From Rhodococcus antarcticus (GTDB lineage Bacteria > Actinomycetota > Actinomycetes > Mycobacteriales > Mycobacteriaceae): a stretch of 64,000 bases of DNA. This document shows, in pieces, positions 40,934 through 49,904 of this stretch. The notes beneath the pieces are model-generated. The model did no database searches, was not told the DNA's origin, and saw only the letters and a list, made by a program, of their open reading frames with translations. Numbering within the stretch: the first letter of the stretch is position 1; each line of letters starts with the position of its first letter. Position numbers and translations under genes: made by a program. The stretch is taken from NCBI RefSeq assembly GCF_026153295.1, contig NZ_CP110615.1, positions 2,418,001 through 2,482,000 of the forward strand, given 5' to 3'.

Positions 40934-41002
40934 TCAGCGACAGTCCACGTCGGCGACGGCCAGCGGGTGCACGCCGAGGAGATCGGTGCGGTGCTCAGGC
41001 AC
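40934..41002 (-). CDS. leader peptide 1 upstream of the monooxygenase (ends ...DVDCR)
   Basis: A 22-codon frame from GTG, with AGGGGAG 6 bases upstream, directly after the riboswitch. The product starts VPEHRTDLLGVHPL and ends VDCR; HRTDLL-V matches the leader-peptide family and the penultimate codon is Cys. It is a weaker match than leader 2. Confidence 0.6.
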   Translation of the reverse strand: MPEHRTDLLGVHPLAVADVDCR

Positions 41003-41040
41003 GGCGGCTCCCCTTGTCCAGGACCCGGAGGTCCACGCTT

Positions 41041-41140
41041 GCCCCGGTGGTCACCGGGGCCTGGTCGTCACCCGGAGCACCCCACCGTGGCGGAGGGTTG
41101 CCGGCCAGCGAGCCGGGGCTTGACGCTGGCACTCGTGACC
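41041..41140 (-). promoter_or_regulatory. SAM-IV-like riboswitch upstream of the monooxygenase
   Basis: The aptamer runs 41140 to 41063 on the minus strand: GGTCACGAGTGCCAGCGTCA, then AGCCCCGGCTCGCTGGCCGG, CAACCCTCC and GGGGTGCTCCGGGTGACGACC. It is closer to the SAM-IV consensus than the cdo copy. A perfect 8-bp hairpin GCCCCGGT/ACCGGGGC (41060-41041) follows and may be the expression platform. Confidence 0.85.
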
Positions 41141-41148
41141 TGTGGTGG

Positions 41149-41178
41149 ATCTTGGCGGCGCCGACACCGCCACGTCAA
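41149..41178 (-). promoter_or_regulatory. promoter of the riboswitch-monooxygenase unit
   Basis: TTGACG (41178-41173), 18-base spacer, CAAGAT (41154-41149): same architecture and -10 as the cdo promoter. The untranslated leader is about 430 bases. Confidence 0.7.
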
Positions 41179-41228
41179 CCGTGCCCTCCCACCATCTGGG
41201 AGCAACCGCTGGTGGGTACCGTGAGCCC

Positions 41229-41906
41229 ATGCGGGTGCTGGTGGTCGAGGACGAGCCGCGCCTGGCCGAGACGGTGCGCCGGGGGCTCACCGCCGAGGGC
41301 GTCGTGGTCGAGATCGCCGACAATGGTGTCGACGGGCTCTGGATGGGCACCAACGCCACCTACGACGTCATCGTGCTCGACATCATGCTGCCGCGGCTGA
41401 ACGGGTACGACGTGCTCAAGGGCCTGCGCGCGAAGGACGTCTGGACGCCCGTGCTGATGCTCACCGCCAAGGACGGCGAGTACGACCAGGCCGACGCCTT
41501 CGACCTCGGCGCCGACGACTACCTGACCAAGCCGTTCTCGTTCGTCGTCCTCGTGGCGCGACTGCGGGCCCTGCAGCGCCGGGGCGCTCCGGCGCGCCCC
41601 ACCGTGCTCGAGGCGGGCGACCTCTCCCTGGACCCCGGCCGGCGCCGGGTGGTCCGCGGCACCACCGAGCTCTCGCTGACCCCCCGCGAGCACGGTCTGC
41701 TCGAGTTCCTCCTGCGGCACAAGGGGAACGTGGTGACCAAGGGGGAGATCCTGCGGGGGGTGTGGGACGCGCACTACTCCGGCGACGACAACGTCGTGGA
41801 GGTCTACGTCGGCTACCTCCGCCGCAAGATCGACACCCCGTTCGACCGCCGGGCCATCGAGACCGTGCGCGGGGTCGGCTACCGGCTGCACGCCGACGGC
41901 GGCTGA
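41229..41906 (+). CDS. OmpR-family response regulator (MprA-like)
   Basis: 225 aa. Receiver domain 1-120 with phospho-acceptor D51, acidic pair in VVEDEP and the conserved Lys in LTKPFSF. The winged-helix DNA-binding domain (about 130-220) ends IETVRGVGYRLH. ATG at 41229 has TACCGT 6 bases upstream, so the mRNA is likely leaderless. The neighbouring kinase faces it on the other strand, so the pair is not an operon. Confidence 0.93.
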   Translation: MRVLVVEDEPRLAETVRRGLTAEGVVVEIADNGVDGLWMGTNATYDVIVLDIMLPRLNGYDVLKGLRAKDVWTPVLMLTAKDGEYDQADAFDLGADDYLTKPFSFVVLVARLRALQRRGAPARPTVLEAGDLSLDPGRRRVVRGTTELSLTPREHGLLEFLLRHKGNVVTKGEILRGVWDAHYSGDDNVVEVYVGYLRRKIDTPFDRRAIETVRGVGYRLHADGG

Positions 41907-41918
41907 GCAGGCCCCCGC

Positions 41919-43301
41919 TCACCCCAGCGGCAGGCGCACCCCGACCTCGGCCCCCCCGGCGGCGGACTCCCCCACCACCACGCTGCCCCCGTGCGCGGTG
42001 ACGATCTCCACGACGATCGCCAGGCCCAGTCCGGACCCCCCCGCCGAGCGGGCCCGATCGGCGTCGAGGCGGACGAAGCGCTCCAGCACCCGGTCCCGCT
42101 CGACCGCGGGGATGCCCGGCCCGTCGTCGCCCACCGTCAGCACGGCCCAGCCACCGTCGGCGCGGCAGCTCGCCCAGATGCGGCCGTGGGCGTGGCGCAC
42201 GGCGTTGTCGGTGAGGTTGCGCACGACCCTGGCCAGGCGCGCGGCGTCCCCGCGCACCCGCACGGGGTGCACCGCCGCCACGACGTCGAGCCCCCCGGCC
42301 CGGGTCCGGGCGACCTCGGCGTCGACCAGGTCGTCGAGGTCCACGTCGCCCACCTGCAGCGGGAGTCCGCGCTCGTCGGCGCTCGCGAGCAGGAGCAGGT
42401 CGGCCACGAGCTGGCGCATCCGCTCCGCCTCGGGCAGCAGCACCCCACCGACCACCTCGGCATCGAGGGTCTCGGGGTGGTCGCGGGCGAGCTCCAGCGC
42501 CGCGGTGATCGTGGTCAGCGGGCTGCGCAGCTCGTGGGAGGCGTCACCCACGAACCGCCGCTGCGCCTCCTGGCCCGCCTGCAACCGGCTCAGCATCGCG
42601 TTCATGGTGCGGGCCAGGCGCGCGATCTCGTCCTGCGGAGCCGGAACCGGCACCCGCTCGGCGAGGTCGGCCGAGCTCACCGCGGCCACCTGCACCCGCA
42701 TCCGCTCCACCGGTCGCAGCGAGCGGCCGACGAGCGCGTACGTCGCCACCCCCACGACGAGCACGATGACCGGCAGGCCCACCGCGAGCAGGGCGGCCAC
42801 GGTCACCAGGGTGCTCTCGACCGGCTCCTGCCCGGCCGCCACCAGGACCGTCAGCTCACCCTGCGCTCCGTCCACGGCCTGCGCGGTCACCCGGAAGTCG
42901 TCAGGGACGAGGGGGCTGGAGTCCTCGTCGACCACCAGCACCTGCCCCACCGATGGCCGCGTCGCGATCATCGGGAGCTCGGGGGCGCCGGGCGAGGCCA
43001 GCACCACCACCCCGTCCGCGTCCAGCACCTGCACCGCGGCCGTGCGACCGTCGGTGGCGAGCAGCTCAGGGGCGAGGTCCCCGGGGGCGACCGACTCCAG
43101 CTGGGTGCTGATCTCCGCCGCGCGCGAGGCCGAGGACGTGTCACCCGCGGACTGCAGCGACCGCTGCAGCACCAGCAGCAGCGCCCCGGAGGCCAGGGCG
43201 AAGGCCACCGTCACGACGAGGGCGGCGGCCAGTGCCGAGCGCGTGCGCACCCCCCACAGCGAGGGCCGGACCAGGACGTGCACCCCCACAGCCTGCACCA
43301 C
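41919..43301 (-). CDS. sensor histidine kinase (HAMP, EnvZ/MprB-type)
   Basis: 460 aa. Two membrane helices (about 25-45 and 165-190) flank an external sensor domain. HAMP region follows, then the phospho-acceptor helix with DASHELRSPLTTI, and the ATPase domain with NLTDNAVRHA, GDDGPGI and GGSGLGLAIV. Likely partner of the response regulator 12 bases away, but convergent with it. Start uncertain: GTG at 43301, or GTG at 43283 with CAGGCT 6 bases before it. Confidence 0.9.
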   Translation of the reverse strand: MVQAVGVHVLVRPSLWGVRTRSALAAALVVTVAFALASGALLLVLQRSLQSAGDTSSASRAAEISTQLESVAPGDLAPELLATDGRTAAVQVLDADGVVVLASPGAPELPMIATRPSVGQVLVVDEDSSPLVPDDFRVTAQAVDGAQGELTVLVAAGQEPVESTLVTVAALLAVGLPVIVLVVGVATYALVGRSLRPVERMRVQVAAVSSADLAERVPVPAPQDEIARLARTMNAMLSRLQAGQEAQRRFVGDASHELRSPLTTITAALELARDHPETLDAEVVGGVLLPEAERMRQLVADLLLLASADERGLPLQVGDVDLDDLVDAEVARTRAGGLDVVAAVHPVRVRGDAARLARVVRNLTDNAVRHAHGRIWASCRADGGWAVLTVGDDGPGIPAVERDRVLERFVRLDADRARSAGGSGLGLAIVVEIVTAHGGSVVVGESAAGGAEVGVRLPLG

Positions 43302-43421
43302 CCCCGTCCAACGAGGACGCCGCCGAGCTCGACCTCCTGCCGGCCACGCCGGTGATCCTGGCCGCGGGCGTGCTCGAGCTCCCGTCCCGGGCCCGCGGGC
43401 GAGGGCACCGGCGGCGAGGGG

Positions 43422-44696
43422 TCAGGGCGCGACGAGCTCCAGCAGCAGCTGCAGCACCACGCGCACGGTGCGCTCGCGGACGTCCGCCCGCCCACCCGGC
43501 ACGTGCAGCTCGCGGGAGACCGACCGCAGCGGGCTCTGCACGCACACGTGCACCAGGCCCACGGGCTTGTCCGCGCTGCCGCCCCCGGGTCCGGCGATCC
43601 CGGTGATGCCGACACCCACGTCGGCACCGAGGCGCTCCCGGACCCCCGACGCCATCGCCACGGCCACCTCGGCGCTCACCGCGCCCAGGGCGTCGATGAG
43701 CTCGGCCGGCACGCCGAGCGCTGCGGTCTTGACGCCGTTGGAGTACGAGGCGATCCCGCCGAGCACCCGCACCGAGGAGCCCGCCGGGTCGGTCAGCCGG
43801 GCCACGAGCATCCCCGCGGTGCACGACTCGGCGGTGGCGATCGTCCAGCCGCGGGTGTCCAGGGCCCGGGCCAGCAGCTCGTCGACCTCGGCCCCGTCGG
43901 TGGAGAACACGGTGGACCCGTGCGCGCCGTGCACCGCGGCCACGAGGGCGTCGTAGCCCGCCTGGTGCTCGGGGCCGAAGCGGGTGACCACCTCCAGCTC
44001 GCCGCCGCGCAGGCACGTGGTGATCTCCAGGCCGTCGAGGGTGCCCTCGAGCCCACGCAGCGTGGCGGCGAGCTCGGACTCCGGTGTCCCCCACAGGCGC
44101 ACGGTCCGCTGGCGCAGCTCGGTCGCCCCGGCCAGCGCGGCCCGGACCCGCGGCGACTCCAGCGCTGCGGGCCACATGCCCCTCAGCTCCCCCGGCGGGC
44201 CGGGCAGCACCAGCACGGGCGGTCCGGTGCGCCCGTCGGCCACCGGCACCACCAGCCCGGGCGCGGTGCCCACCGGCTCGATCACCTCGGCCCCGGCCGG
44301 CACCACGGCCTGCTTCCGGGTGCCGGCCGCGGTCGCCCCGGGGTCCATCCGCCAGCCCCGGTCGCGGCTGAGCCGCGCGACGATCTCGGTGATCCGGCCC
44401 TCGAGGGCCACGTCGAGCTCCGGGGCCCGGCCCTGGACCTGACCGACGAGCTGCGCGGTGAGGTCGTCGGCGGTGGGCCCGAGCCCACCGGTGGTGATGA
44501 CGAGGTCCGCGCCGGTGTCGGCCAGGAACCGGAGCGCGGCGGAGAGGTCGTCCGGCCGGTCCCCCACGACCACGACGTGCCCGACGTCCACCCCGAGGCG
44601 ACGCAGCGCCTCGGCCAGCCAGGGTCCGTTGCGGTCGGGCACCCGGCCCGTGAGGACCTCGGTGCCGGTGACGACGATGCCCGCGCGCGCAACCAT
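43422..44696 (-). CDS. cinA: CinA family protein (competence/damage-inducible, NMN deamidase type)
   Basis: 424 aa, full-length two-domain form. The N-terminal molybdopterin-binding-like domain (1-170) contains GTEVLTGRVPDRNGPWLAEALR and TTGGLGPTADDLT. The C-terminal CinA/PncC domain (about 265-424) has TAESCTAGMLVARLTDPAGSS and GITGIAGPGGG. Such proteins hydrolyse ADP-ribose and deamidate nicotinamide mononucleotide. ATG at 44696 has TAGGGT 7 bases upstream, indicating leaderless translation. Confidence 0.93.
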   Translation of the reverse strand: MVARAGIVVTGTEVLTGRVPDRNGPWLAEALRRLGVDVGHVVVVGDRPDDLSAALRFLADTGADLVITTGGLGPTADDLTAQLVGQVQGRAPELDVALEGRITEIVARLSRDRGWRMDPGATAAGTRKQAVVPAGAEVIEPVGTAPGLVVPVADGRTGPPVLVLPGPPGELRGMWPAALESPRVRAALAGATELRQRTVRLWGTPESELAATLRGLEGTLDGLEITTCLRGGELEVVTRFGPEHQAGYDALVAAVHGAHGSTVFSTDGAEVDELLARALDTRGWTIATAESCTAGMLVARLTDPAGSSVRVLGGIASYSNGVKTAALGVPAELIDALGAVSAEVAVAMASGVRERLGADVGVGITGIAGPGGGSADKPVGLVHVCVQSPLRSVSRELHVPGGRADVRERTVRVVLQLLLELVAP

Positions 44697-44723
44697 GCAC
44701 CGAACCCTAGGCGCGCACGAACC

Positions 44724-45569
44724 TCACGGCGCGGGGTGCCCGGCGAGGGCCGCGGCGAGCGCGAGCACCTTCTTGGCCCCGGCAAGGCGGGGTCCGTCGC
44801 TTCCGTCGCGGACGCGGGCCCCGTCCTCCCCGAGCTCGGCCACCACCCCTCGGGCCGCAGCCACGGCGGGGGCACCCGGGGACAGCAGCCGGTTCAGCGT
44901 GGGGGCCTGCTCCGCACGCAGGCTGAGCCGACCCGTCATCCCCAGCGACGCCGCCAGCTGCGTCTCCCGGACCAGCGCCGCCTCGTCGACGGCCAGGGTG
45001 GGTCCGTCGACCGGCCCCCCCAGCCCGGCGGCCCGGCTGGCCACGACCAGCCGTGAGCGTGGGTAGGCCAGGGCCAGGGGATCCTTGCTCGCTCCGGTGT
45101 CGCGGCAGTAGTCGCCCACGCCGAAGGCCAGCCGCAGGGTGGCCGACGCGCGCGCCACCTCGAGCGCCGCCTCGACACCCAGGGCGGACTCGACCAGGGC
45201 CACCACCGGGGTGCCGGCCGGCAGCCGGGCGGCGGTGTCGTCGACCTCCGCGGCGCTCTCGGTCTTCGCCAGCACCACGCCGAGCAGGCCGGGTGTGTCG
45301 GCGAGGGCGTCGAGGTCGGTGGCCCAGTGCGCGGTCGTGGTGCCGTTCACGCGCACCCACGCCTGGCCGCCCGCCCGCAACCACGCGAGCACGTTCGCGC
45401 GGGCGAGGGTCTTCCCCGTCTCCGCCACGGCGTCCTCGACGTCCAGGACCACGACGTCGGCGGCTCCGTCGGCAGCCGAAGTGAAGCGCTCCGGCCGGTT
45501 CGCCGGCACGAGCAGCCAGGACCGGGCGATCCCGGGGTCGATGCGGCTGCGGTTCGCGGAGATGCTCAC
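44724..45569 (-). CDS. HpcH/HpaI aldolase/citrate lyase-type CoA ester lyase
   Basis: 281 aa TIM-barrel protein of the CitE-like group. Substrate-binding Arg is in the opening RSWLLVPANRPERF; Mg2+ ligands are in LDVEDAV, ALVESALGVE and GVGDYCRD. The group cleaves acyl-CoA esters such as citramalyl- or malyl-CoA; no CitD/CitF partners are near. GTG at 45569 has TACGGT 6 bases upstream. Confidence 0.85.
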   Translation of the reverse strand: MSISANRSRIDPGIARSWLLVPANRPERFTSAADGAADVVVLDVEDAVAETGKTLARANVLAWLRAGGQAWVRVNGTTTAHWATDLDALADTPGLLGVVLAKTESAAEVDDTAARLPAGTPVVALVESALGVEAALEVARASATLRLAFGVGDYCRDTGASKDPLALAYPRSRLVVASRAAGLGGPVDGPTLAVDEAALVRETQLAASLGMTGRLSLRAEQAPTLNRLLSPGAPAVAAARGVVAELGEDGARVRDGSDGPRLAGAKKVLALAAALAGHPAP

Positions 45570-45628
45570 AGGACAACCGTACTGCTGCCGGGGACCCCGT
45601 TCGACCTACCGGCGGGTAACCGTGAGCT

Positions 45629-45922
45629 CTACGGCTGCAGACCCGGCACGATCCGGATGTCGCGGACCGCCCCGTCGCCGAGGGCCGCCAGCGCCGCCTG
45701 GTAGTCGGCCCCGTCGTGCGCCGCCACCGCGGCCTCGACGGACGGGAACTCCAGCAGCACCGACCGCTGCTCGACCCCCTGCTCGAACCAGGCCGCTGCG
45801 GTGCCGCGGGCGAGGAAGGTGCCGCCGGCCGCGGTCAGCGCGGGACCGGCCAGCGCGGCGTAGGCCGCCATCTTCTCGTCATCGAGGATATCGGCGTAGG
45901 TGCTGATCCAGTAGGCGCTCAT
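45629..45922 (-). CDS. DUF1330 domain protein
   Basis: 97 aa. The ferredoxin-like small dimeric-barrel pattern of DUF1330 is clear: AYWISTYADILDDEKMAAYAALAGPAL, GGTFLARG and LLEFPSVEAAVAAHDGADYQAAL. Function unknown. GACGAT lies 6 bases before the ATG. Confidence 0.88.
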   Translation of the reverse strand: MSAYWISTYADILDDEKMAAYAALAGPALTAAGGTFLARGTAAAWFEQGVEQRSVLLEFPSVEAAVAAHDGADYQAALAALGDGAVRDIRIVPGLQP

Positions 45923-45968
45923 CGGGCGATCGTCGCACGGCAGGCTCTCCGCGACCCCACCCGTGACA

Positions 45969-45997
45969 AAGGCCCCCAGGTCAACCCTGGGGGCCTT
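45969..45997 (-). terminator. terminator after initiator tRNA
   Basis: A perfect 12-bp stem AAGGCCCCCAGG/CCTGGGGGCCTT with a 5-base loop, followed on the minus strand by TTGTC. Confidence 0.85.
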
Positions 45998-46007
45998 CGT
46001 CGAACCG

Positions 46008-46084
46008 TGGTAGCGGGGGCAGGATTTGAACCTGCGACCTCTGGGTTATGAGCCCAGCGAGCTACCGAGCTGCTCCACCCCGCG
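46008..46084 (-). tRNA. initiator tRNA-fMet (CAT)
   Basis: 77 nt with encoded CCA. The anticodon loop CTCATAA gives CAT. Initiator features: the first acceptor base is unpaired (C1 against T72), and three consecutive G-C pairs (GGG/CCC) lie at the foot of the anticodon stem. Confidence 0.95.
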
Positions 46085-46176
46085 TCGTTGGTGTGAACCA
46101 GACGTTACCGGGGGGCGGAGCGCAGGTGCAAATCCTGGGCCCGCCCCCGGGCATGACGTGGGTCACCTCGCGGGCG

Positions 46177-49100
46177 CTACCCCGTCGCGGTCGGCGTGGG
46201 CGTCGCCGGGGTGGGCGGAGCCGTCAGTGCCGTCGTCGGGACGGGCTGACCGGTGGCCCGCTCGTAGGCCTGCACGGCCGCGTCGAGCTGGGTGAGCGCG
46301 GTGCCCAGCCGGCCGAGGTCACCGCTGGTCTGCGCCGACTTCACCTGGGCCAGCGCGGAGTTCAGCCCCGCCACCGCCTGGTTCTGGGTGACCGTCCCGC
46401 CCGGCGCCGAGCTCGTGGGCGGTGCCGTGGTGCTCGTCGGCGGGGCCGTGGTGGTCCCGGGCGTCGGACCGTCGGCCGGCGGCGTCACCCCTGATCCTGC
46501 ACCGGCCCCGATGACCTGGTCCAGGGCCGCACCCAGGGTCGAGGCGTAGCCGATCTTGTTGTTGTAGCTGACGATGACGCGGGCCAGCTGGGGGAACGAG
46601 GACGACTGGCCCGAGCGTCGCAGGTACACCGGCTCCACGTACAGCAGCCCCGACGCGCCGATGGGCAGCGTGAGCAGGTTGCCGTAGGTCACGGTCGTGG
46701 AGTTCTGCCGGATCGGGTTGAGCTCACCGGCCACGGCCCCGTCGGAGACCATCCGGTTCTGCACCTGTTGCGGCCCCTCGGACTGCACCGTGGTGGGGAG
46801 CTGCAGGACGGTGATCTTGCCGTAGGTGCTGGGATCCGAGCTGGCGGTGACGTAGGCGGAGAGGAACTGCCGGTTCAGCCCGACCAGGGCGCTGGTGAGC
46901 TGGAAGGACGTCTTGGTCTTGTCCTCGGGGTCGGCGGCGAGGATGTAGTACGGCGGCTGGTTGAGGCTCCCGGTCTTGTTCTCGATCGTCGGGTCGGTCG
47001 CCACGTCCCAGAAGTTGTTGCTGTTGTAGAACTCCGTCGGGTCGGACACGTGGTACTTGGTCAGCAGCTCGCGCTGCACCTTGAACAGGTCCTGCGGGAC
47101 CCGGAAGTGCGCCCGCAGGTCCGGCGAGACCTCGCTGGCCGGCTTGACCACTCCGGGGAACACCTTCTCCCACGCCTTCAGGACCGGGTCGCTCTCGTCG
47201 CTGGCGTACAGCGTGACCGTGCCGTCGTAGGCGTCGACCGTGGCCTTCACCGAGTTGCGGATGTAGGACACCTGGTCGGTGGGCAGCTGCTGGATGCCCG
47301 TGGTCTCGGTGCTGTCGGTGGTGGCGGTCGTCAGCGAGGTGCTCTGGGCGTAGGGGAACGAGTTCAGGGTCGTGTAGCCGTCGACGATCCACTGGATGCG
47401 CCCGTCGACCACGGCCGGGTAGGTCTCGCTGTCGGTGGTCAGCCACGGCGCGATGGCCTTCACGCGGGTGGCCGGGTCGCGCTTGAACAGGATCTTGGAG
47501 TCGCCCGAGACCGCGCTGGAGAACAGCAGGTTGCGCTCGCCGTACTGCCCGGCGAAGGCGAGGCGGTGCAGCAGGCTGCCCACGGGCACTCCACCGGATC
47601 CGTCGTAGGTGGAGGTCGCGGTGTCCGTGTCGTACTCGCGGGAGGCCCCGTTGCCGCCGACGATGGCGTAGTCGGGGTTCGAGCCGCCGATGAGCGGGCC
47701 GTAGTAGATGCGCGGCTGCACGACGGCGAGCGGGTCGGTGGCCGCGTCACCCGGCGAGGCCAGGTCGCTGACGGTGTAGACCGGGGAGCCGGCGTTGCCG
47801 CTGCCCCCGCCCCCGCTCGCGTCACCCACGGCGGCGTTGACCTGGTTGGCCGGCGCCGCGACGATCCCGTCGCCGTGGGTGTAGACGGTGTGGCGGTTGA
47901 TCCAGTTGGTCTGGTTGCCGCTGAGGTTTGCCGGGTCCAGCTCGCGCGCGGCGACGACGTAGTCGCGCTGCTCGCCCTTCACGGTGTACCGGTCGACGTT
48001 GAGCGTGTTCGGGAAGCCGTAGAAGTTCTTCAGCTGCTGCTGCTGGGTGAACGTGGGCGAGACGACGTTGGGGTCGAGCAGGCGGACGTTGGAGATGGTC
48101 GGGTCGGTCTTCACGTCGCTGGGGGCGACGGTGTCGGTCCCGGAGTAGCTGACGTAGCTGACGTTGTCGCCGCCGATGTTGTACGCCTGCCGGGTGGCGT
48201 CGATGTTGCGCTGGATCGACGTGGCCTCGCGCTGCGCCTCGTTGGGGTTGACCGAGAACTGCTGCAGCACGGCGGGCCAGGCAGCGCCGACCACCACCGA
48301 GGAGAAGACCAGCAGAGCCAGGCCCAGGGCCGGCACCCGCAGGTCGCGCAGCACCACGCCGGCGAAGAAGGATGCGGCGCAGATGATCGCGATGGCCAGC
48401 AGGATCAGCCGTGCGGGCAGCACCGCGTTGAGGTCGGTGTACGTGGCACCGGTGAAACGGGTGTTGCGGTTGCTGGAGAGCAGCGCGTAGCGGTCGAACC
48501 AGTAGGCCACCGCCTTGACCAGGACGAACACCCCGGCCAGCGTGGCGAGCTGCACCCGGGCGGCCCGGGTGAGCTGACCCCCGCGGCCGGCCAGGCGCAG
48601 GCCGCCGAAGATGTAGTGGGTGACCAGGTTGGCCAGGAACGCCAGGACCAGGATCACGAACAGCCAGTCGAGGATCAGCCGGTAGAACGGCAGGTCGAAG
48701 GCGTAGAAGCCGACGTCGAGGTTGAACACCGGGTCGGTGGTGCCGAAGCTGGTGCCGTTCATCCACAGCTGCACCGTGGTCCAGCTGGCCTGTGCTACCA
48801 GTCCGGACAGCACTCCCACCACCAGCGGGATGCCCAGGCCGAACCAGCGCAGCCGCGTCATGATCGTCGTGCGGTACCGGGCCACCGGGTCGTCCGGGCC
48901 GGCCACGGGCACGAACACCGGGCGCGACCGGTAGGCCAGCAGCAGCGCACCGCTGATCGCCCCCGCCACGAGCACGGTGAAGACCAGGAAGAGCACCGCA
49001 CGCGTCACGATGACGGTGGTGAACACCCCGCGCTGGCCGACCTCGCCGAACCAGAGCCAGTTCACGTAGGTCTCGATGAGCCGCGTGCCACCGAAGAGGA

Positions 49101-49185
49101 CGACGAGCAGCACGACCCCCGCGATCAGCAGCAGTCGACTGCGCCGGGACAGTCCGGGAACTCCGGAAGGGGGCCGCACGGCCAC
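46177..49185 (-). CDS. UPF0182 family membrane protein
   Basis: 1002 aa. Seven predicted membrane helices in the first 320 residues (LLLIAGVVLLVVLFG, then VNWLWFGEVGQRGVF...), a large external domain (about 330-890), and a Pro/Thr/Ala-rich linker leading to a coiled-coil-like C-terminus. It corresponds to Rv3193c; function not established. GTG at 49185 with GGAG 8 bases upstream. It is oriented against the next gene. Confidence 0.92.
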   Translation of the reverse strand: MAVRPPSGVPGLSRRSRLLLIAGVVLLVVLFGGTRLIETYVNWLWFGEVGQRGVFTTVIVTRAVLFLVFTVLVAGAISGALLLAYRSRPVFVPVAGPDDPVARYRTTIMTRLRWFGLGIPLVVGVLSGLVAQASWTTVQLWMNGTSFGTTDPVFNLDVGFYAFDLPFYRLILDWLFVILVLAFLANLVTHYIFGGLRLAGRGGQLTRAARVQLATLAGVFVLVKAVAYWFDRYALLSSNRNTRFTGATYTDLNAVLPARLILLAIAIICAASFFAGVVLRDLRVPALGLALLVFSSVVVGAAWPAVLQQFSVNPNEAQREATSIQRNIDATRQAYNIGGDNVSYVSYSGTDTVAPSDVKTDPTISNVRLLDPNVVSPTFTQQQQLKNFYGFPNTLNVDRYTVKGEQRDYVVAARELDPANLSGNQTNWINRHTVYTHGDGIVAAPANQVNAAVGDASGGGGSGNAGSPVYTVSDLASPGDAATDPLAVVQPRIYYGPLIGGSNPDYAIVGGNGASREYDTDTATSTYDGSGGVPVGSLLHRLAFAGQYGERNLLFSSAVSGDSKILFKRDPATRVKAIAPWLTTDSETYPAVVDGRIQWIVDGYTTLNSFPYAQSTSLTTATTDSTETTGIQQLPTDQVSYIRNSVKATVDAYDGTVTLYASDESDPVLKAWEKVFPGVVKPASEVSPDLRAHFRVPQDLFKVQRELLTKYHVSDPTEFYNSNNFWDVATDPTIENKTGSLNQPPYYILAADPEDKTKTSFQLTSALVGLNRQFLSAYVTASSDPSTYGKITVLQLPTTVQSEGPQQVQNRMVSDGAVAGELNPIRQNSTTVTYGNLLTLPIGASGLLYVEPVYLRRSGQSSSFPQLARVIVSYNNKIGYASTLGAALDQVIGAGAGSGVTPPADGPTPGTTTAPPTSTTAPPTSSAPGGTVTQNQAVAGLNSALAQVKSAQTSGDLGRLGTALTQLDAAVQAYERATGQPVPTTALTAPPTPATPTPTATG

Positions 49186-49341
49186 GGGTCACGCTCCAGC
49201 TCTTGTCGCACGGCCCGGGGGCCGCTCACGGGTGCACGACGGCGGCGCTCGCGCGTCACCGTCGAGGACCACTCTACGGACGGCGGTGTGGGACTCCTGT
49301 GGCCCGTGCGGCGTCCGGTCCCCGGCTGCGAGGATGCACAC

Positions 49342-49887
49342 ATGAGCCAGCTCACCCCCACGGCGCTGTCCACCTGTGTGCGCGAGGTCGTCGAGTTCGT
49401 CGACGCCGGGGGCTGGGACCAGCCGCCCCAGCTGTTCGCCCTGGTCCCCACGGCCGAGCTGCTCGCCCAGGAGCCGGACCTGCACGGTCAGCTCGACGCC
49501 ACGGCCGAGCTGACCCCGGTGGCCCAGGACGCGCTGCCGGGCGGGGTCGAGGGCGCCGCCCCCGAGCTCGACGCCGCCCTCGCCCAGATCCTCTGGCCGG
49601 CCGGGGTGTCGGGGTGCGCGCTGGTGCAGGAGGTGCTGATCCTGCCCCCCGACGCGGAGGCGGAGCTGGACGCGGCCGGCGCGGGGACCGACGCGCTGGC
49701 CCGGGCCGCCGCGCACCCCGAGCGGCGCGAGGCCCGTGTGGTGGCGGCGGTGCTGCGCGACGGGCAGGCGCTGTGCCTGCTGCAGCTGCGGGCGGACTCC
49801 CCGGCCGACGGGTCACCGGAGCTGCTGGAGCACCCGGATCTCGCGCCCGGCCTCGTCGCCGCCCTGCACGCCACGTTCGCCGACTGA
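49342..49887 (+). CDS. PPA1309-family conserved protein
   Basis: 181 aa, cytoplasmic, function unknown. Recognisable actinobacterial pieces are VREVVEFVDAGGWDQPPQLFALVPTAELL and LAQILWPAGVSGCALVQEV, ending LVAALHATFAD. ATG at 49342 with GAGGAT 6 bases upstream. It usually lies beside the PDZ protease, which here converges with it (17-base gap). Confidence 0.85.
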   Translation: MSQLTPTALSTCVREVVEFVDAGGWDQPPQLFALVPTAELLAQEPDLHGQLDATAELTPVAQDALPGGVEGAAPELDAALAQILWPAGVSGCALVQEVLILPPDAEAELDAAGAGTDALARAAAHPERREARVVAAVLRDGQALCLLQLRADSPADGSPELLEHPDLAPGLVAALHATFAD

Positions 49888-49904
49888 GCTCCCGGGGGGC
49901 GGGC

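Noticed and set aside
40741..41062. Small plus-strand gene in the 40.7-41.1 kb gap
   Set aside because: The gap is explained on the minus strand by riboswitch and leader peptides; plus-strand frames lack start signals.
46768..49887. Plus-strand frame of more than 1000 codons across the UPF0182 gene, running into the PPA1309 gene
   Set aside because: Only the last 181 codons match a family; the rest is antisense shadow.
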